NCBI GenBank assembly: GCA_944474755.1
Contig: OX104115.1
Location: 38,389,080 to 38,453,079, forward strand
Source: Limnoperna fortunei
Taxonomy: Eukaryota > Mollusca > Bivalvia > Mytilida > Modiolidae
Length of the DNA stretch: 64,000 nucleotides
Direction: 5' to 3'
The notes beneath the pieces were generated by a model. It was not told the origin of the DNA. It worked only from the letters and a program-made list of their open reading frames with translations, and made no database searches. Each line of letters begins with the position of its first letter. The first letter of the stretch is position 1. This document shows positions 52,001 to 60,814 of this stretch, one piece after another. Position numbers and translations under genes: made by a program.

Positions 52001-55000
52001 TTATAGAATCTTACGAGTTAAAGATGCGAACATGTCAGCGTAATACAAAAATCAATACTGCTTTCGCATTTTTGCCGTCACAATTGGTTTATTTTAGGAT
52101 GTCTGTTCATTCGATATTTAATGATATATAAGTATATGGTTTCCTTTGAATTCGGAAACACTTGCAATTAGTTACTAGGTTTCGCAGAGCTGCCCAGCGC
52201 ATCCTCAACTGGCGGACATGGTATGCGCTCTCGGTTTTTTGTGGGAGGGAGGGGGGCGGGGTGGTTCAGGTCATAAAAGAATTGCCTCGAACCACAGTGG
52301 CGTCCATAGAGAGTGTCACGCACCTTGCACGATAATGATCTCTTTGGAGATTTCGAAAAAAGTAGGCTTAAAAAGGTAAATTTGCAGCCCATACCCATAC
52401 CCCATATTTTTCCAGTGGAATTCAAAATGTTTGCCCTTTGGTCCATCTTTCTCTACTTGATTGAGGAGCCGTTGGTGTACGATTGCTTATGGTAGTTCGT
52501 CTACTATTGATCAAGTGGTCTTTCAACACTGAGGTTGCGGGTTCGAGTCTCACTGCCGGGAAGGATGCACTCGACTTAATTGACAAGAACTGCCACTTTT
52601 CCTAACGTAGGTCGAGGGATTTCTCCGATTCTCCGGCCTCCTCCTCCAATAAAAACTGGACGCCATGACATAGCTGAAAAATTACTGAAATTGGCGTTAA
52701 ACAATATTTAACAAACAACCAAACAAACAAATCTAATTGATATTTAACTTATTCTTGTCATCAATACAGCTGAAATACTCCTTCTGAAAGAAAATCAAAC
52801 ATCAAATCAATCAATGAAATAAGTTATTGTTCAAATTGAATGACAATCGTTTAAAGGACAAGGTTCTGTTTTATCGATATTACTGTAAGGACAATGTTAA
52901 AACCGATCTTCATAGACCTAAAGAATTAATGACGTTTTGTCAAAAAAATTAATGTTTCGTACTATAAACCTTTATATCATTAACACATTTTTACGCTGAA
53001 CTGCAATATTCGCAGACAGTTCTCCCCGGCGTTATTGGGGCCTCGGTGACTGATTGTTTAGTCATCTTATAGTTAACACATGTTTATCAACAGGTTGCGG
53101 ATTTTCGAAAGATTACAGATAGGGTGTGTCCGACTCCAACTTTATTGACAAAGATTGTCCGTTTTAACTTGTACTCCGGCTTCCTCCCACCCCACCCCCA
53201 ATAAAAAATACATGAAACAATCCAGCGTAATTGTAAGTATACTTTTTTAAACTTCTTTTATTGCCTGTCAAATAAAACTTGCGACCAGAATAGCTGTATA
53301 TTTTTCAATATACAACTTTTTGTTTAGTAAACAATGTGTTTTGATCGACAATGCTTGTTCAACAGTTCAACAATTGTTTATACACAACAGTTTTATAATT
53401 GTATTTTAAAATGTTGTAGACTAAATAAAAACACGCAGGCATACATTTAAGTAGTGGTGATGTCAAAAAGAGGCCACGTCCTTTCCTACATGTGAAATAA
53501 ATCTGTTGCTAATTGGGGGAGTAGGGTCGACCTAATATACGACAAAAATATACATGTAACAGGTCGCAGAAAATAAAATAGGACGAAATCACAAGTCGCG
53601 GAAATTAAAAAAGAGAATCAAAAATGGATTACGAAAATAAAACATTTACCTCGTCGCAACTGGTGTGCCTTAAATCGAAGTTTTTTAAGGTTTACATGGC
53701 TCGACCCGCAGATATGTCCTGCCTTAAAGAAATTTGCTTAAATATATATTATATTATGATAATAGTTTTTTTTTAAATATGTTTATTTATTTTATAAGTT
53801 TAGAACGAGACATGGTTTTAACTATTCTTTGAATACTTGCGTTTATTTTATTATAAATGTTATTATCAAATGCATATATAATAAACAAATGACTCAGACT
53901 TCGTTTTATCTTCAAGTTATTAATGTATACGTATCCGTCAATAAACTGACCGATTTTTGCATATAATTAAATGACGGATTCTGGATCGCACTGATTGGAC
54001 TGATCGCACTCGCTGACGGTTACCAAGGTAATGACGGATTCATTACTTTGGCGGATGTATTCATCTTTAATCAGTCAGCGATCCGTCAGCGTTCCAAAAT
54101 TCGTCAGCAATCAGTAATCAATCAGTCAAAGTGTTGCGTTTACAGAAGCAAGTACTGTATCATAAAAATGAAACTGTCATGCATAGAAATGAACTCCTCA
54201 CATGATATTGATTTGTTAGCATCAATACAAATAGTGAACATCAACAAACAATACTATTAATTGCACATCTTAAATATTATTTCATTTTTATTTAATGGAC
54301 AGATTTTGACCAAACTATAAATATAGAGAGTCGTTTAAATGTTTAGTTCGAGATTATCTGAAGTGTGTATCGTCTTCAGCTTCCGACATAAATAATGTAA
54401 CCCCGTATCGGTATTATTCCTGGAATTTGATTGGTCAGTTACACGTCTTTACAAAACCAATATACCCGGCTCGTTGCACGGCTCGTTGCTAAGTCATATA
54501 CCCGGGTGTTGCTAAGCGTTAGTTGCACAAAAGTACTTAAGATGCGTTTATATTATAAATGGTACACTGAAAAAAATAATCAGTCAAACTGATGACTTCT
54601 TTAATCAAATGTTCCCTATACAATAATCAAATTTGCTTTTGACTTAAGACATAATCAAATTGATGATGAAGTTAATCAAGACTTGAGAAGCACGTGCTAC
54701 AGTATCAAATATCACGCATGTGCAATAGCCGCTATTATTGACATGATATTGCCGCTACTGAAGAGAAATAGAATTTTACCGTGTTTTGAGAAATCCAGAC
54801 TTGTCCGCATATAAAGAAAGATATAATATGGGTAAGTTTAAAACTCAATATATAACAAAATGCACATTCAAACAAAGACATTTAACCGTGCATTTAACGA
54901 GACATTTAGCACGATCATCACATGTCGATTCACGGCACCGTCGCTTCATTAACTAGGAGTGTTTTAGAAACACAAGTAAGACAGGTTTATTTTAATCTCA

Positions 55001-58000
55001 ATTACCAAATCATATAGTGATCTATTGCATTTATCTTGTTTTTATCATTTATTTTACAAAACTGCACCACGGCACACCCGTTTGTCCATTCGAAAGAAAA
55101 AAATATTCTGGCATAGAAAAAAAGGTTTCTCTCCCTTCTCTTTAACGTCCCAATGTGAAACAATGAAGACAGTAATGTTCGAGCTCTCCACAGCCTTTCA
55201 GAACAACTTGTAATTACATGCAGGAACTAATATAACATAATTTTTACATGTTTGTTACTTTTGACGGTTTCACATAATGTAAACCAGTTTCTGATTCCCT
55301 TTTAGTCTATTGTCTATTTATCTTTTGTTTCAATACTAAATCACTTATTCTAAAAATGCAGAAATGAGAGTTGATGTCATCTAGGTATTTGTTTTTGAGA
55401 ATGGGTGCATATCCCGGTGTCTCGAAACAAAGTGGGTGACTTCACTTTTCATTATAAATTATTGTACCTAAACTTTATATGAAAATTAATATTTTTGGGA
55501 GCTCAAATCTGTCACATTATCCTAAAAATTTAGGGATGAGAGTTGATGTCATTTAGGTATTTGTTTTTGAGAATGGGTGCATATCTCGGTGTCTCAAAAC
55601 AAAGTGGGTGACTTCACTTTCATTATAATTATTGTACCTAAACTTTATATGAAAATTTATTTTTTTGGAAGCCCAAATCTGTCACATATTCAAAAAATTG
55701 AGGGATGAGAGTATCAGTTGATGTGTTTGTTTTTGAGAATAGTTGGTTATCTCTGCATCTTGAAACACAAAGTAGGTGGCTTGACTTTAATTATGAAATT
55801 AATTTCACTTGAAGGAAGTATTTTAAGTATTTTAATCTTTCTATTAATAAGATTATTATGTAGACTATTTAAAGTTCATAGTGTTGTAATTTTATTTAAT
55901 GAAGAAATGCAATATAAAACATAAAAGAAAAAAGCTAAATGAGGAGGGAGGGGTTGGAGTCTTTGTAATATAAACATGTACCATGAAATGTGCTTTTTTT
56001 TAGAATACTAGTACCATGGAAAACCACTAACTAAATAAAGCTAAATACTGGTATGTTAAATGTTCAAAATACAAGTGAATGAACTGACAGAAAAAAAGAG
56101 CTGAAAGTCTTTAATCCAGAAAAAAAGTGTTTGTTTATGTTTGTTTAAATGTTGTTTAGTGCCACTTTCAGCAATTTTTCAGCTATATCATGGTGTCCAG
56201 TTTTTTTGTGTGAGTAAGCTGAAGCAAACCCCTGACCTTTGCTAGGAAGACTGGCAAGCCTTGTCTGTTAAGATTGCAGTTGAGTACACCCTGCCCACAG
56301 TGAGACTGCAACTTCAGTGTTGACAGACCACGTTATCAATAGTAGACAAACTACCTTAACCACTAGGCCACAACTGAGGCGCCACAATCAAAAATAAAAA
56401 CAATACACGTACATGCACTGCTGGATACAACACGAAACAAAAGCCCAAAATAGAAAGTGTTTAACCAAAACATCTTAAAAAAATTGGTCATAATATTTTG
56501 TATGTTTTTTTACAAGATTTTTATTTTACAGATTAGACTACAGTTCTGCAGTTTCATGTTTAGTTTCTTCAGAGACAACACATGAGATCTTGTAAAGACA
56601 TCATTTCAACTTTGGAATACTGCATAGGCATGTAGTCTTTGTAAATAAATAAGGTAATTAATGCAATGTATATGCTTAAAAATAAAATCATGTTAGCAGT
56701 GTGCAGTTTCAACCACCTTTTACCATGTTTACCATTCTGGTCATTTCCATGTCATTTGTTTTCGTAAAAGTTGGAGGGAAACTTTTATCTTTTGAAATAT
56801 CCATTGATATTTACATGTTTTAGCATTCAATATTTTAAAAGAGTGGCAGAGTGATAGAAGTAGTAAGTTGCTTATTAATGGATAACATGCCTGTCAACAC
56901 TTAGTTTTCCTACCGAATGCCGGGGGTTTCTTAGTCCGGCTTCCTCCCCAATAAAAACTGGACGCCTTGATATAGCCGAAAAATTAATGTTAGTGATAAT
57001 ATAGTAGAAGTGACCTCCTGATATTGATGATATCATGCTATAAACATGTTATACTTCATAGGTAAGAACCTCACATACTACAGTCAAATCAATTTATTTA
57101 ATAATTACCATATTAAAATCAAAATAATTATTGAAGGTATGATTTATTAGATATTTAACTAAACTCTAGCATTAAACCCATAAAGGCTCTTACTTAATTT
57201 AAATGGATACAATGCTGGACTTGTATAATATCCAATAAATCTAATTTCCTAAATTTAACAGAGATTATTCATTTGACATATTTGATCAGAAAGATGTTTC
57301 AGTACAATTTATTTTGTCTGTTGTACTATGAATTGAAATGATTAGAAATAATTATGAATGCATTTTTCTTTTTCTTTTCAGCCCTTACCATTGCAATCTG
57401 TTATTAAAGTCATGCCATGAAAATGAGAAGTGACAACTTTTAAATTTTTGTTGAAGACATATTCAAATGAACTAGTAGCTCCTTGCTGAAGGCAGTCCTT
57501 GACCAATTACCATGATCGAAATATGTTTGTTTTATGTAATTACCTACATGTAGCATATGAGGAGATACAATTTCACTTTATTCCGAAAGAATGTGTTCTA
57601 AGGATGAGAAGATGAAAATGTTCTTGAAATTATTTCTACATAAGACATCACGACAAGATTGATAATGGACAAGACTAGAATATGTTGCATTTTTACTTTC
57701 ATTTAATATGTAATTAAAAACAAATAGGAACATATAAACTTTTTAAAGATTAATTTATCCTGTTTATAGGTTATATTCAAAGTTTAATTATAATATTTAT
57801 TCTTGCTTTTGAAATGTTTACTTCTAACAAACTTATGGTACAGATTACACTATAAAAATGGACTTGTCTGATGTAATTTGTGTCCGTCATATCATGTATT
57901 AAGAATTTTTTTATGCTGCTTTTATTGTTTTGGTACATAAAACAATTGAAATAAATTTTTTATTTGTTTGTATGTTTTTTTATCTATATTTTTAAAAACC

Positions 58001-60751
58001 TATACATATTAAGCTGTCTTGGTGGTGAAAATTCTGTATTGATTGTGGTCTTCATTGATGTAAATGTGCCAAAATTTATAAATCAATATTATTGTCCTGC
58101 ATTATATGAATATACTTTGCACAGTGTTGAAAGTACAGAACACACAATAATCTGAGAATGGCGCTCTAATGAAACATTCAAACAAAGATGTTAATTTGTT
58201 ACAATATAATTTGCTTTATTGGTACTGATAGAAACCAATATTTTTTCGATCAAACCTTATTTGGATTGATCAAGCTTTTAATCCACCCGATTAAAATAAA
58301 AATCAATCTGATCACTAAATTCAGCATTTCGATTATCTTGATTAGTCATGTTGATTGAAGTTTTCATCAAATATGATTACAAAATAGCCTGTGTGATTAT
58401 ATGATTAATCAATTTGATTGTTATGTTTAATCAAGTTGATTGTTATGTTTAATCAAGTTGATTGTTATGTTTAATCAAAATGATTAATTGATTAATCATC
58501 TTGATTAAAATTAAATTCATTTTGATTAAAAGGGTCGTCGTCCTGGGGACAATCAATTTGACGACTTTTATCAATCAAGTTGACGACTTTTTTTTCAGTG
58601 TAATCGATTTGTGTCATATATAGGATGATTAAATCTTTAACAAAAGGTCCAAATGTGCTTTATTTTTAACGGAAAAAGAAGCAAAAAATATGCAGTTTGA
58701 CAAACAACGACGTCACACTATTATGACGTCTCTGCAAGACATTTAGCGCCAAAATTTATTTCTTAGACATCTGTTTGAATCCAACAAAAAATGTTCTTTT
58801 TCGGAAACTGTAGGGTTCTACCAAAGGTAGTACCCTACACCTTATAAAAAAGCCTCATATTTATCAAATTTCAATCAAACTTCATTTGATAACGATGAAA
58901 ACGTCAGGGCGTACTTGGAGCACTTCGGGTGTTAAAATCTCCATATCTACGGATATGAACGTATATAACTTATAATGTCAAATTGATTTACTTTTAAAAT
59001 TCAAAGTTAGCTTAGTTATGGTAAAAAATAATCTGCATCTTGGTATTTCTCTAACTTGCACCGATTTGTGAACCGAGTTTATATGGAAGCTCAAGCTTGT
59101 GTGTCAGATGTGCTATCCTCAAACTTATCACCTCGGATATTTCCGCCTATGGTCGGACAATAATCTCCGAGGTAAGTGTATGGATATGGACCAAAAATCG
59201 GTTAGCCGGTTTACACCAAAACATAATTTAAGTGCAGGTAAAACATTATCCTTTAATTATCCAACATTATCCAACTTTACAGATCTTAACGGGGGAGAAC
59301 TTAACATCAGCTAGATGAAAGTATTTATTAAACTTAAATTCGCCATCACTGGCAAACAATTCCTTTTCCGACAACGTTTAGATGTAAAAGTATTTGTTTA
59401 CAATATGACGTAATCAGTCAGCATGAACTGAAACGTCACAAACTGACATTTGACGTAACAGATTCTTTAAAATGTCTGAATATAGTCACTTACCTTCGAG
59501 GTCACTTTCCTGACCTTGACGGAGATGGCCGAGAGATGTTCCGATTGGTGATATCCTTAGCGTATTATTGTGTAGTATAAAACAGAGCAGATATAAAATC
59601 GGCTCCGGAGATTGGTAATTCTGATCAACTTGTTTTCTGTATTAATATACAGACACTTGAAAACAACAATAATCGCTTTTATTTCTTAAAGAAGACAAAA
59701 ATAGGATTTAAAGTCAGCATATTCTTATCTCTTGCGCTGCATACTGATTTTTATTTATGTAACTTGATTGTGTGATGTTCTATATTTTTTAATGCCTTTG
59801 AAGTTAAAATTGACCAATTTTTTGTTGTTTACAGATAGCGTTGACATAACCGTGAATCAGATTGAGCAAGATAAATCTCTTAGAAAGATTTCCAACAGAC
59901 ATTTAATTAATTGCGGATGGATTTTATTAACTGAAGCAATTATAAGCCCAATAAGTGATGTCTTTGGCAAGTCTATATTTACACTATGGTGCCGTGAGTA
60001 TATGTCAGACAGACTTGTCATGAATAGAGAAGTAGAATCGAAAATTAGATCGCTAAATTGGACGCGTTTACCCACGTTTTTACGTGTGAGAATACCAATT
60101 ACACTTAAAAACATGCTTTTTGAAGATACAGGACTAGACATAAATAGTCGTATCCTGCAAACGCATTTTCCCGATCAAATTAGTTTCATTAGTGATAAGT
60201 TAGAAATAAAATTCTCTCTTCTTCGAAGTACAATAAACTGTGCAATAAGCAACATAATTATACAATTGCAAAGCACTTTGGCTATATACAATACTTACAA
60301 TATTGATAAAATAGTTATGGTTGGAGATTTTTGTGAATTACCCTTCGTTGTCGAAACTCTTCGGCAATCGTTTCCTGATATAGTTTTTTTGGTTTCCAAT
60401 GATGCAAGGTTATCCATCATTAAAGGAGCCGCTTACCATACCGGTGAATTGTAAAGTTAAAAATAATTGATAACAAAGCAAACAAGCTAGGCAATACATT
60501 ATTAACAGCCAGGTCTTTGCTTCTTTTAATTCTGTGTTGTGGTTGAAAGTTCCTCAAAACGAAAAATTTGTATCATATTTATTACCGATGATATCATAGA
60601 TATAACAAACAATCAGTTCTACGGCTGATTTATTGAGTATCTTTTATGACAAAAAGAAACCACGAACATGAAACAATCAATTAGTAATTTATTGGTCGAT
60701 TTGTTTGCTTTAGATCCAGCGAGCAGTATTTCTGCAAGATTCAGGACTTGA
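30312..60751 (+). CDS. Gene 2: B-box / coiled-coil / HSPA12-like fusion protein
   Basis: Discontinuous coding region of eight exons (30312-31092, 31254-31400, 33024-33170, 33721-34024, 47154-47345, 48624-48768, 59835-60443, 60714-60751), about 787 residues after allowing for one frameshift near 30660. The N-terminal part holds two B-box zinc fingers (about residues 9-45 and 64-94) and a coiled coil. An acidic Ser/Asp/Asn-rich linker follows, then an HSPA12-type nucleotide-binding domain. All junctions have GT/AG and join in phase. There is no RING finger, so ubiquitin ligase activity is not expected from the sequence; B-box plus coiled coil would suit oligomerisation or scaffolding (inference). 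The ATPase loops have lost canonical residues and the protein ends shortly after the IIKGAAY segment, so the C-terminal part of the second lobe is missing. The introns of 13.1 and 11.1 kb are filled with repeats. Confidence 0.72.
31254..31400 (+). CDS. Gene 2 exon 2: coiled coil
   Basis: The acceptor is TTTTTTGTTTCAG and the donor is GGA|GTAAGT. It encodes SFKLQEKEIQRLEQAQEKLI and a continued Glu/Lys/Arg-rich helix to EEKQNTE. Phase 2 at entry matches exon 1 (split Arg codon). It is the counterpart of gene 1 exon 3228-3386. Confidence 0.8.
31401..33023. other. Gene 2 intron 2
   Basis: Contains the diverged SINE at 32655-32925 and otherwise no recognised feature. Confidence 0.6.
32655..32925 (+). 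mobile_element. SINE family 1, diverged copy (gene 2 intron)
   Basis: Head GGCCTCAGCGGCCGGTTGG, B-box GGTTCGAGTCTCACTGCGG, then GGGGTTTTCCCCGTTTACTT and GCTGAAAATTGCTAAAAATG. Lies in the intron between exons 2 and 3 of gene 2. Confidence 0.85.
33024..33170 (+). CDS. Gene 2 exon 3: acidic linker
   Basis: Acceptor ATTAAAG before 33024 and donor GAAAG|GTATAT. The frame in phase with the neighbours reads LPGKTTYDEDSTISSDAENN and then a Ser/Asp/Asn/Glu-rich stretch ending CQSGE. Using the nearby alternative acceptor (CCAG at 33028-33031) would give an immediate stop, so the upstream AG is preferred. This is low-complexity, probably disordered sequence between coiled coil and ATPase domain. No counterpart was seen in gene 1, where direct joining of 3386 to 5806 keeps the frame. 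Confidence 0.6.
33721..34024 (+). CDS. Gene 2 exon 4: HSPA12 phosphate-1 region
   Basis: The acceptor is TTTTTAAATAG and the donor is GAA|GTAAGT. It encodes FKVIHLGDSQSGIILAYPNA (phosphate loop 1), then LQPTAVLLNKYTNVEWFGTL, ADNKYASL and DEWYFFKNFLWKINL. These match the HSPA12 order 'FG-Y-x-A-x-x-KYA' and 'W-Y-F-F-R-x-F-K'. The canonical loop Asp is His, the following Thr is Asp and the Tyr is Gln. Phase 2 in, phase 0 out. Confidence 0.85.
34248..34508 (+). mobile_element. SINE family 1 copy (gene 2 intron)
   Basis: Head GGTCTCGGTGGCCGAGTGG, GGTAGCTGGTCATTTGCTAT, a shortened middle, a C-run/A-run at about 34415-34442, then AGCTGAACAATTGCTAAAAG and an A-rich tail. Confidence 0.85.
34509..35415. 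other. Gene 2 intron 4, left part
   Basis: Between the SINE and the tandem array; no feature recognised. Confidence 0.5.
35416..35594. repeat. Run of three short palindromic repeats before the tandem array
   Basis: Three copies of AAGGTCTTTCCC-(loop)-GGGAAAGACCTT-like hairpins, each followed by a CTT(A/G)TATTTCTTATGATTATT spacer. The loops differ (CTTTCCAA versus ACTACAGT). Confidence 0.8.
35595..40890 (+). repeat. Five-unit tandem array, about 1.03-1.12 kb per unit
   Basis: Units start near 35595, 36719, 37774, 38827 and 39860. Shared blocks in order: GACATATCATTT-GATACTTGG, TTTTTAGTAACAGAGTTATC, AAACCGTAAGTCCTAGAGAC, CAAGGTCAAAGGTCACC, TTGACGCGTTTCGGTTAATC, GGTCAAAGGTCATAGGTCAA, CCTAGCAACAAGG, GACTGGAAGTGACATTTTGT and an end ATTTGTTCTCAGAACAAAT. 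No long open frame is conserved among units, so it is not coding. The whole array is inside gene 2's 13.1-kb intron. Confidence 0.92.
36537..36715. repeat. Second run of three palindromic repeats between units 1 and 2
   Basis: The AAGGTCTTTCCC...GGGAAAGACCTT hairpin with its TTCTTATGATTATTA spacer occurs three times. The other unit junctions have only a (TTA)n tract (for example 37741-37767). Confidence 0.82.
41190..41601 (+). pseudogene. GIY-YIG-type retroelement C-terminal fragment
   Basis: The open frame around KVAQSYKLKNLIPERTLLQS, then after a stop RDLLYKDAVTKYVDL and MNCKNETLIYCIKCTNCNKS followed by YTG and a stop. 'C-x-(T/N)-x-x-(V/L)-I-Y-x-I-x-C-x-x-C-x-x-x-YIG' is the start of GIY-YIG nuclease domains found at the C-terminus of Penelope-like elements and related RT-encoding ORFs. 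Ile of YIG is Thr and the rest is missing, so it is a dead fragment. Confidence 0.55.
41602..42599. other. Gene 2 intron 4, middle
   Basis: AT-rich; short (AATC)n at about 42119-42133, possibly a tail remnant. No gene. Confidence 0.45.
42600..43020 (+). repeat. Dispersed repeat, copy 1
   Basis: Reverse complement of 58670-58990: shared blocks ATGGAGATTTTAAC, GTTTGATTGAAATTTGATAA, TTGGTAGAAC-CTACAG, TTGTTGGATTCAA and ATTAGTGTGACG. Overlapping ORFs differ between copies and are not real. Confidence 0.75.
43433..44367. mobile_element. Non-autonomous TIR element (about 935 bp), TA-flanked
   Basis: The left end CTGTGAAAGTACTTAAATTCG with ATCAATTTTCGTGG is mirrored by the right end CCACGAAAATTGATGCCCAAC ... 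TATTTCACAG. Both ends are bounded by TA (43431-43432 and 44368-44369). No transposase frame. Lies in gene 2's 13.1-kb intron. Confidence 0.8.
44368..47153. other. Gene 2 intron 4, right part
   Basis: No repeat or gene recognised; the 67-codon ORFs are hydrophobic chance frames in T-rich sequence. Confidence 0.5.
47154..47345 (+). CDS. Gene 2 exon 5: HSPA12 middle segment
   Basis: The acceptor is TTTCTGAACAG and the donor is CGG|GTAAAT, phase 0 at both ends. It encodes ADGGKQLPALMLCSIIVRFL and TIPDRWNNLGKEFIMKVAKR, the counterpart of gene 1 exon 8412-8645. It lacks about 14 residues found in gene 1 between the helix and the following strand (gene 1: the stretch around LRYRFGIDNDLLQ). Separated from the previous exon by 13.1 kb of repeat-rich intron. 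Confidence 0.82.
48624..48768 (+). CDS. Gene 2 exon 6: HSPA12 segment to phosphate-2 loop
   Basis: The acceptor is TTTTGTTAG and the donor is GGAG|GTTTTG. It encodes AGIDEKQLLIVAESEAVFAN and ends SSFIVLNCGG. Same phases (0 in, 1 out) and nearly the same sequence as gene 1 exon 9070-9208, including the Asn in place of the canonical loop-2 Asp. Two or three residues longer than gene 1 in the middle. Confidence 0.82.
48769..50869. other. Gene 2 intron 6, left part
   Basis: AT-rich, nothing recognised. Two loosely similar blocks (AACTTTATAATCCAAATTTG at about 49163 and AACTTTTTAATCCAACTT at about 49303) suggest a degenerate local duplication. Confidence 0.45.
50870..51640 (-). repeat. Second copy of the GACGGATT element, inverted, with internal duplication
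   Basis: Reverse-oriented relative of 10600-11190. The stretch 51180-51380 is repeated at about 51385-51590 (CTATAACTAATGCATCTGTG and ACCTCGC...TGCCAAG blocks twice). The motif cluster is at 50900-51060. The 138-codon reverse ORF over the duplication is not a gene. Lies in the gene 2 intron. Confidence 0.65.
51641..52487. other. Gene 2 intron 6, middle
   Basis: No recognised element. The G-rich run at about 52241-52262 and the small ORFs on both strands carry no motif. Confidence 0.45.
52488..52728 (+). mobile_element. SINE family 1, head-truncated copy
   Basis: Starts in GCTTATGGTAGTTCGTCTAC, keeps B-box GGTTCGAGTC, CCAATAAAAACTGGACGCC, ACATAGCTGAAAAATTACTG and an AAACAAAC tail. Lacks the first part of the tRNA-like head. 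Confidence 0.85.
52770..52816 (+). mobile_element. LINE/SINE-2 type 3' tail fragment
   Basis: ACAGCTGAAATACTCCTTCT followed by AAACATCAAATCAATCAATG resembles the end of the LINE and SINE family 2. Only the tail is present. Confidence 0.45.
53036..53215 (+). mobile_element. SINE family 1, degraded copy
   Basis: GGGGCCTCGGTGACTGATTG head, GGGTGTGTCCGACTCCAAC and TACTCCGGCTTCCTCCCAC in order. The tail is lost. Confidence 0.7.
53216..54562. other. Gene 2 intron 6, before the 4.0-kb element
   Basis: Apart from the GACGGATT motif cluster at 53935-54130 no feature is recognised. Confidence 0.45.
53935..54130. repeat. Third cluster of GACGGATT/GACTGATT motifs
   Basis: ATGACGGATT, TGATTGGACTGATCGCACT and GCGATCCGTCAGCGTTCC, the latter also at 50907-50925. 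A CTCGTCGCAACTGG-like block at 53650 suggests the rest of the element, rearranged. Confidence 0.5.
55364..55800. repeat. Three tandem units of about 170 bp
   Basis: ATGAGAGTTGATGTCAT, TTTTTGAGAATGGGTGCATA and CAAAGTGGGTGACTTCACTT recur with a period of about 168-173 bp, the third unit most diverged. Inside the 4.0-kb element. Confidence 0.85.
56150..56392 (-). mobile_element. SINE family 1, reverse copy nested in the 4-kb element
   Basis: On the reverse strand it shows the tRNA-like head (ending TGGCGCCTCAG on the plus strand reversed), CTGTCAACACTGAAGTTGCA, CTCACTGTGGGCAGGGTG and the AGCTGAAAAATTGCTGAAAG tail. It sits inside the TA-flanked element 54565-58600. Confidence 0.85.
56878..56990 (+). 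mobile_element. SINE family 1 fragment
   Basis: CTGTCAACAC, GTTTTCCTACCGAATGCCGG, AAAAACTGGACGCC and GATATAGCCGAAAAATT, with the B-box region deleted. Also inside the 4-kb element. Confidence 0.65.
58670..58990 (-). repeat. Dispersed repeat, copy 2 (inverted)
   Basis: Inverted counterpart of 42600-43020, starting just right of the 4.0-kb TIR element. CACACTATTATGACGTCTC, TTTTGATAACGATG-like and GTTAAAATCTCCATATCTAC blocks. Confidence 0.75.
58991..59834. other. Gene 2 intron 6, right end
   Basis: A short open frame at 59099-59314 contains CTCGGATATTTCCGCC and CTCCGAGG but no protein family is recognised; it may be part of a repeat. Confidence 0.4.
59835..60443 (+). CDS. Gene 2 exon 7: HSPA12 second lobe
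   Basis: The acceptor is TTGTTTACAG and the donor is ACCG|GTGAAT. The split codon gives NCGG-D followed by SVDITVNQIEQDKSLRKI. The exon continues through FGKSIFTLWCREYMSDRLVM and KIVMVGDFCELPFVVETLRQ (adenosine-motif position) to SIIKGAAYHT. It aligns along its full length with gene 1 exon 11270-11857. The Lys-Gly-Ala near the end matches the HSPA12 'LKGAV' segment, after which the family normally continues for roughly another hundred residues. Confidence 0.88.
60714..60751 (+). CDS. Gene 2 exon 8: truncated last exon
   Basis: The acceptor is TTTGCTTTAG. The split codon gives DPASSISARFRT and then TGA at 60749-60751. 'DP-x-x-I-x-x-R' is the sequence expected directly after the KGA-V segment in HSPA12 proteins, which supports the exon; the stop then removes the remaining C-terminal region. 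No frame downstream restores the expected continuation. AATAAA at 61001-61006 is a plausible polyadenylation signal. Confidence 0.55.
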
Positions 60752-60814
60752 ACAAGTTAAACCATAAATCAACGCGAAAAGTGTCAGACATATGTTACAT
60801 CATTTTAACTGCCA

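Larger units (their letters stand above)
54565..58600. mobile_element. 4.0-kb TIR element, TA-flanked, with GATTAATCAA subterminal repeats
   Basis: Ends CACTGAAAAAAA and TTTTTTTTCAGTG, each bounded by TA (54563-54564 and 58601-58602). Inside both ends are clusters of TTAATCAA/TTGATTAA variants; on the right, AATCAAGTTGATTGTTATGTT is tandemly repeated at about 58412-58480. The interior holds a three-unit tandem repeat, two SINE pieces and an intron-like acceptor near 57380, but no recognisable transposase. Confidence 0.65.
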
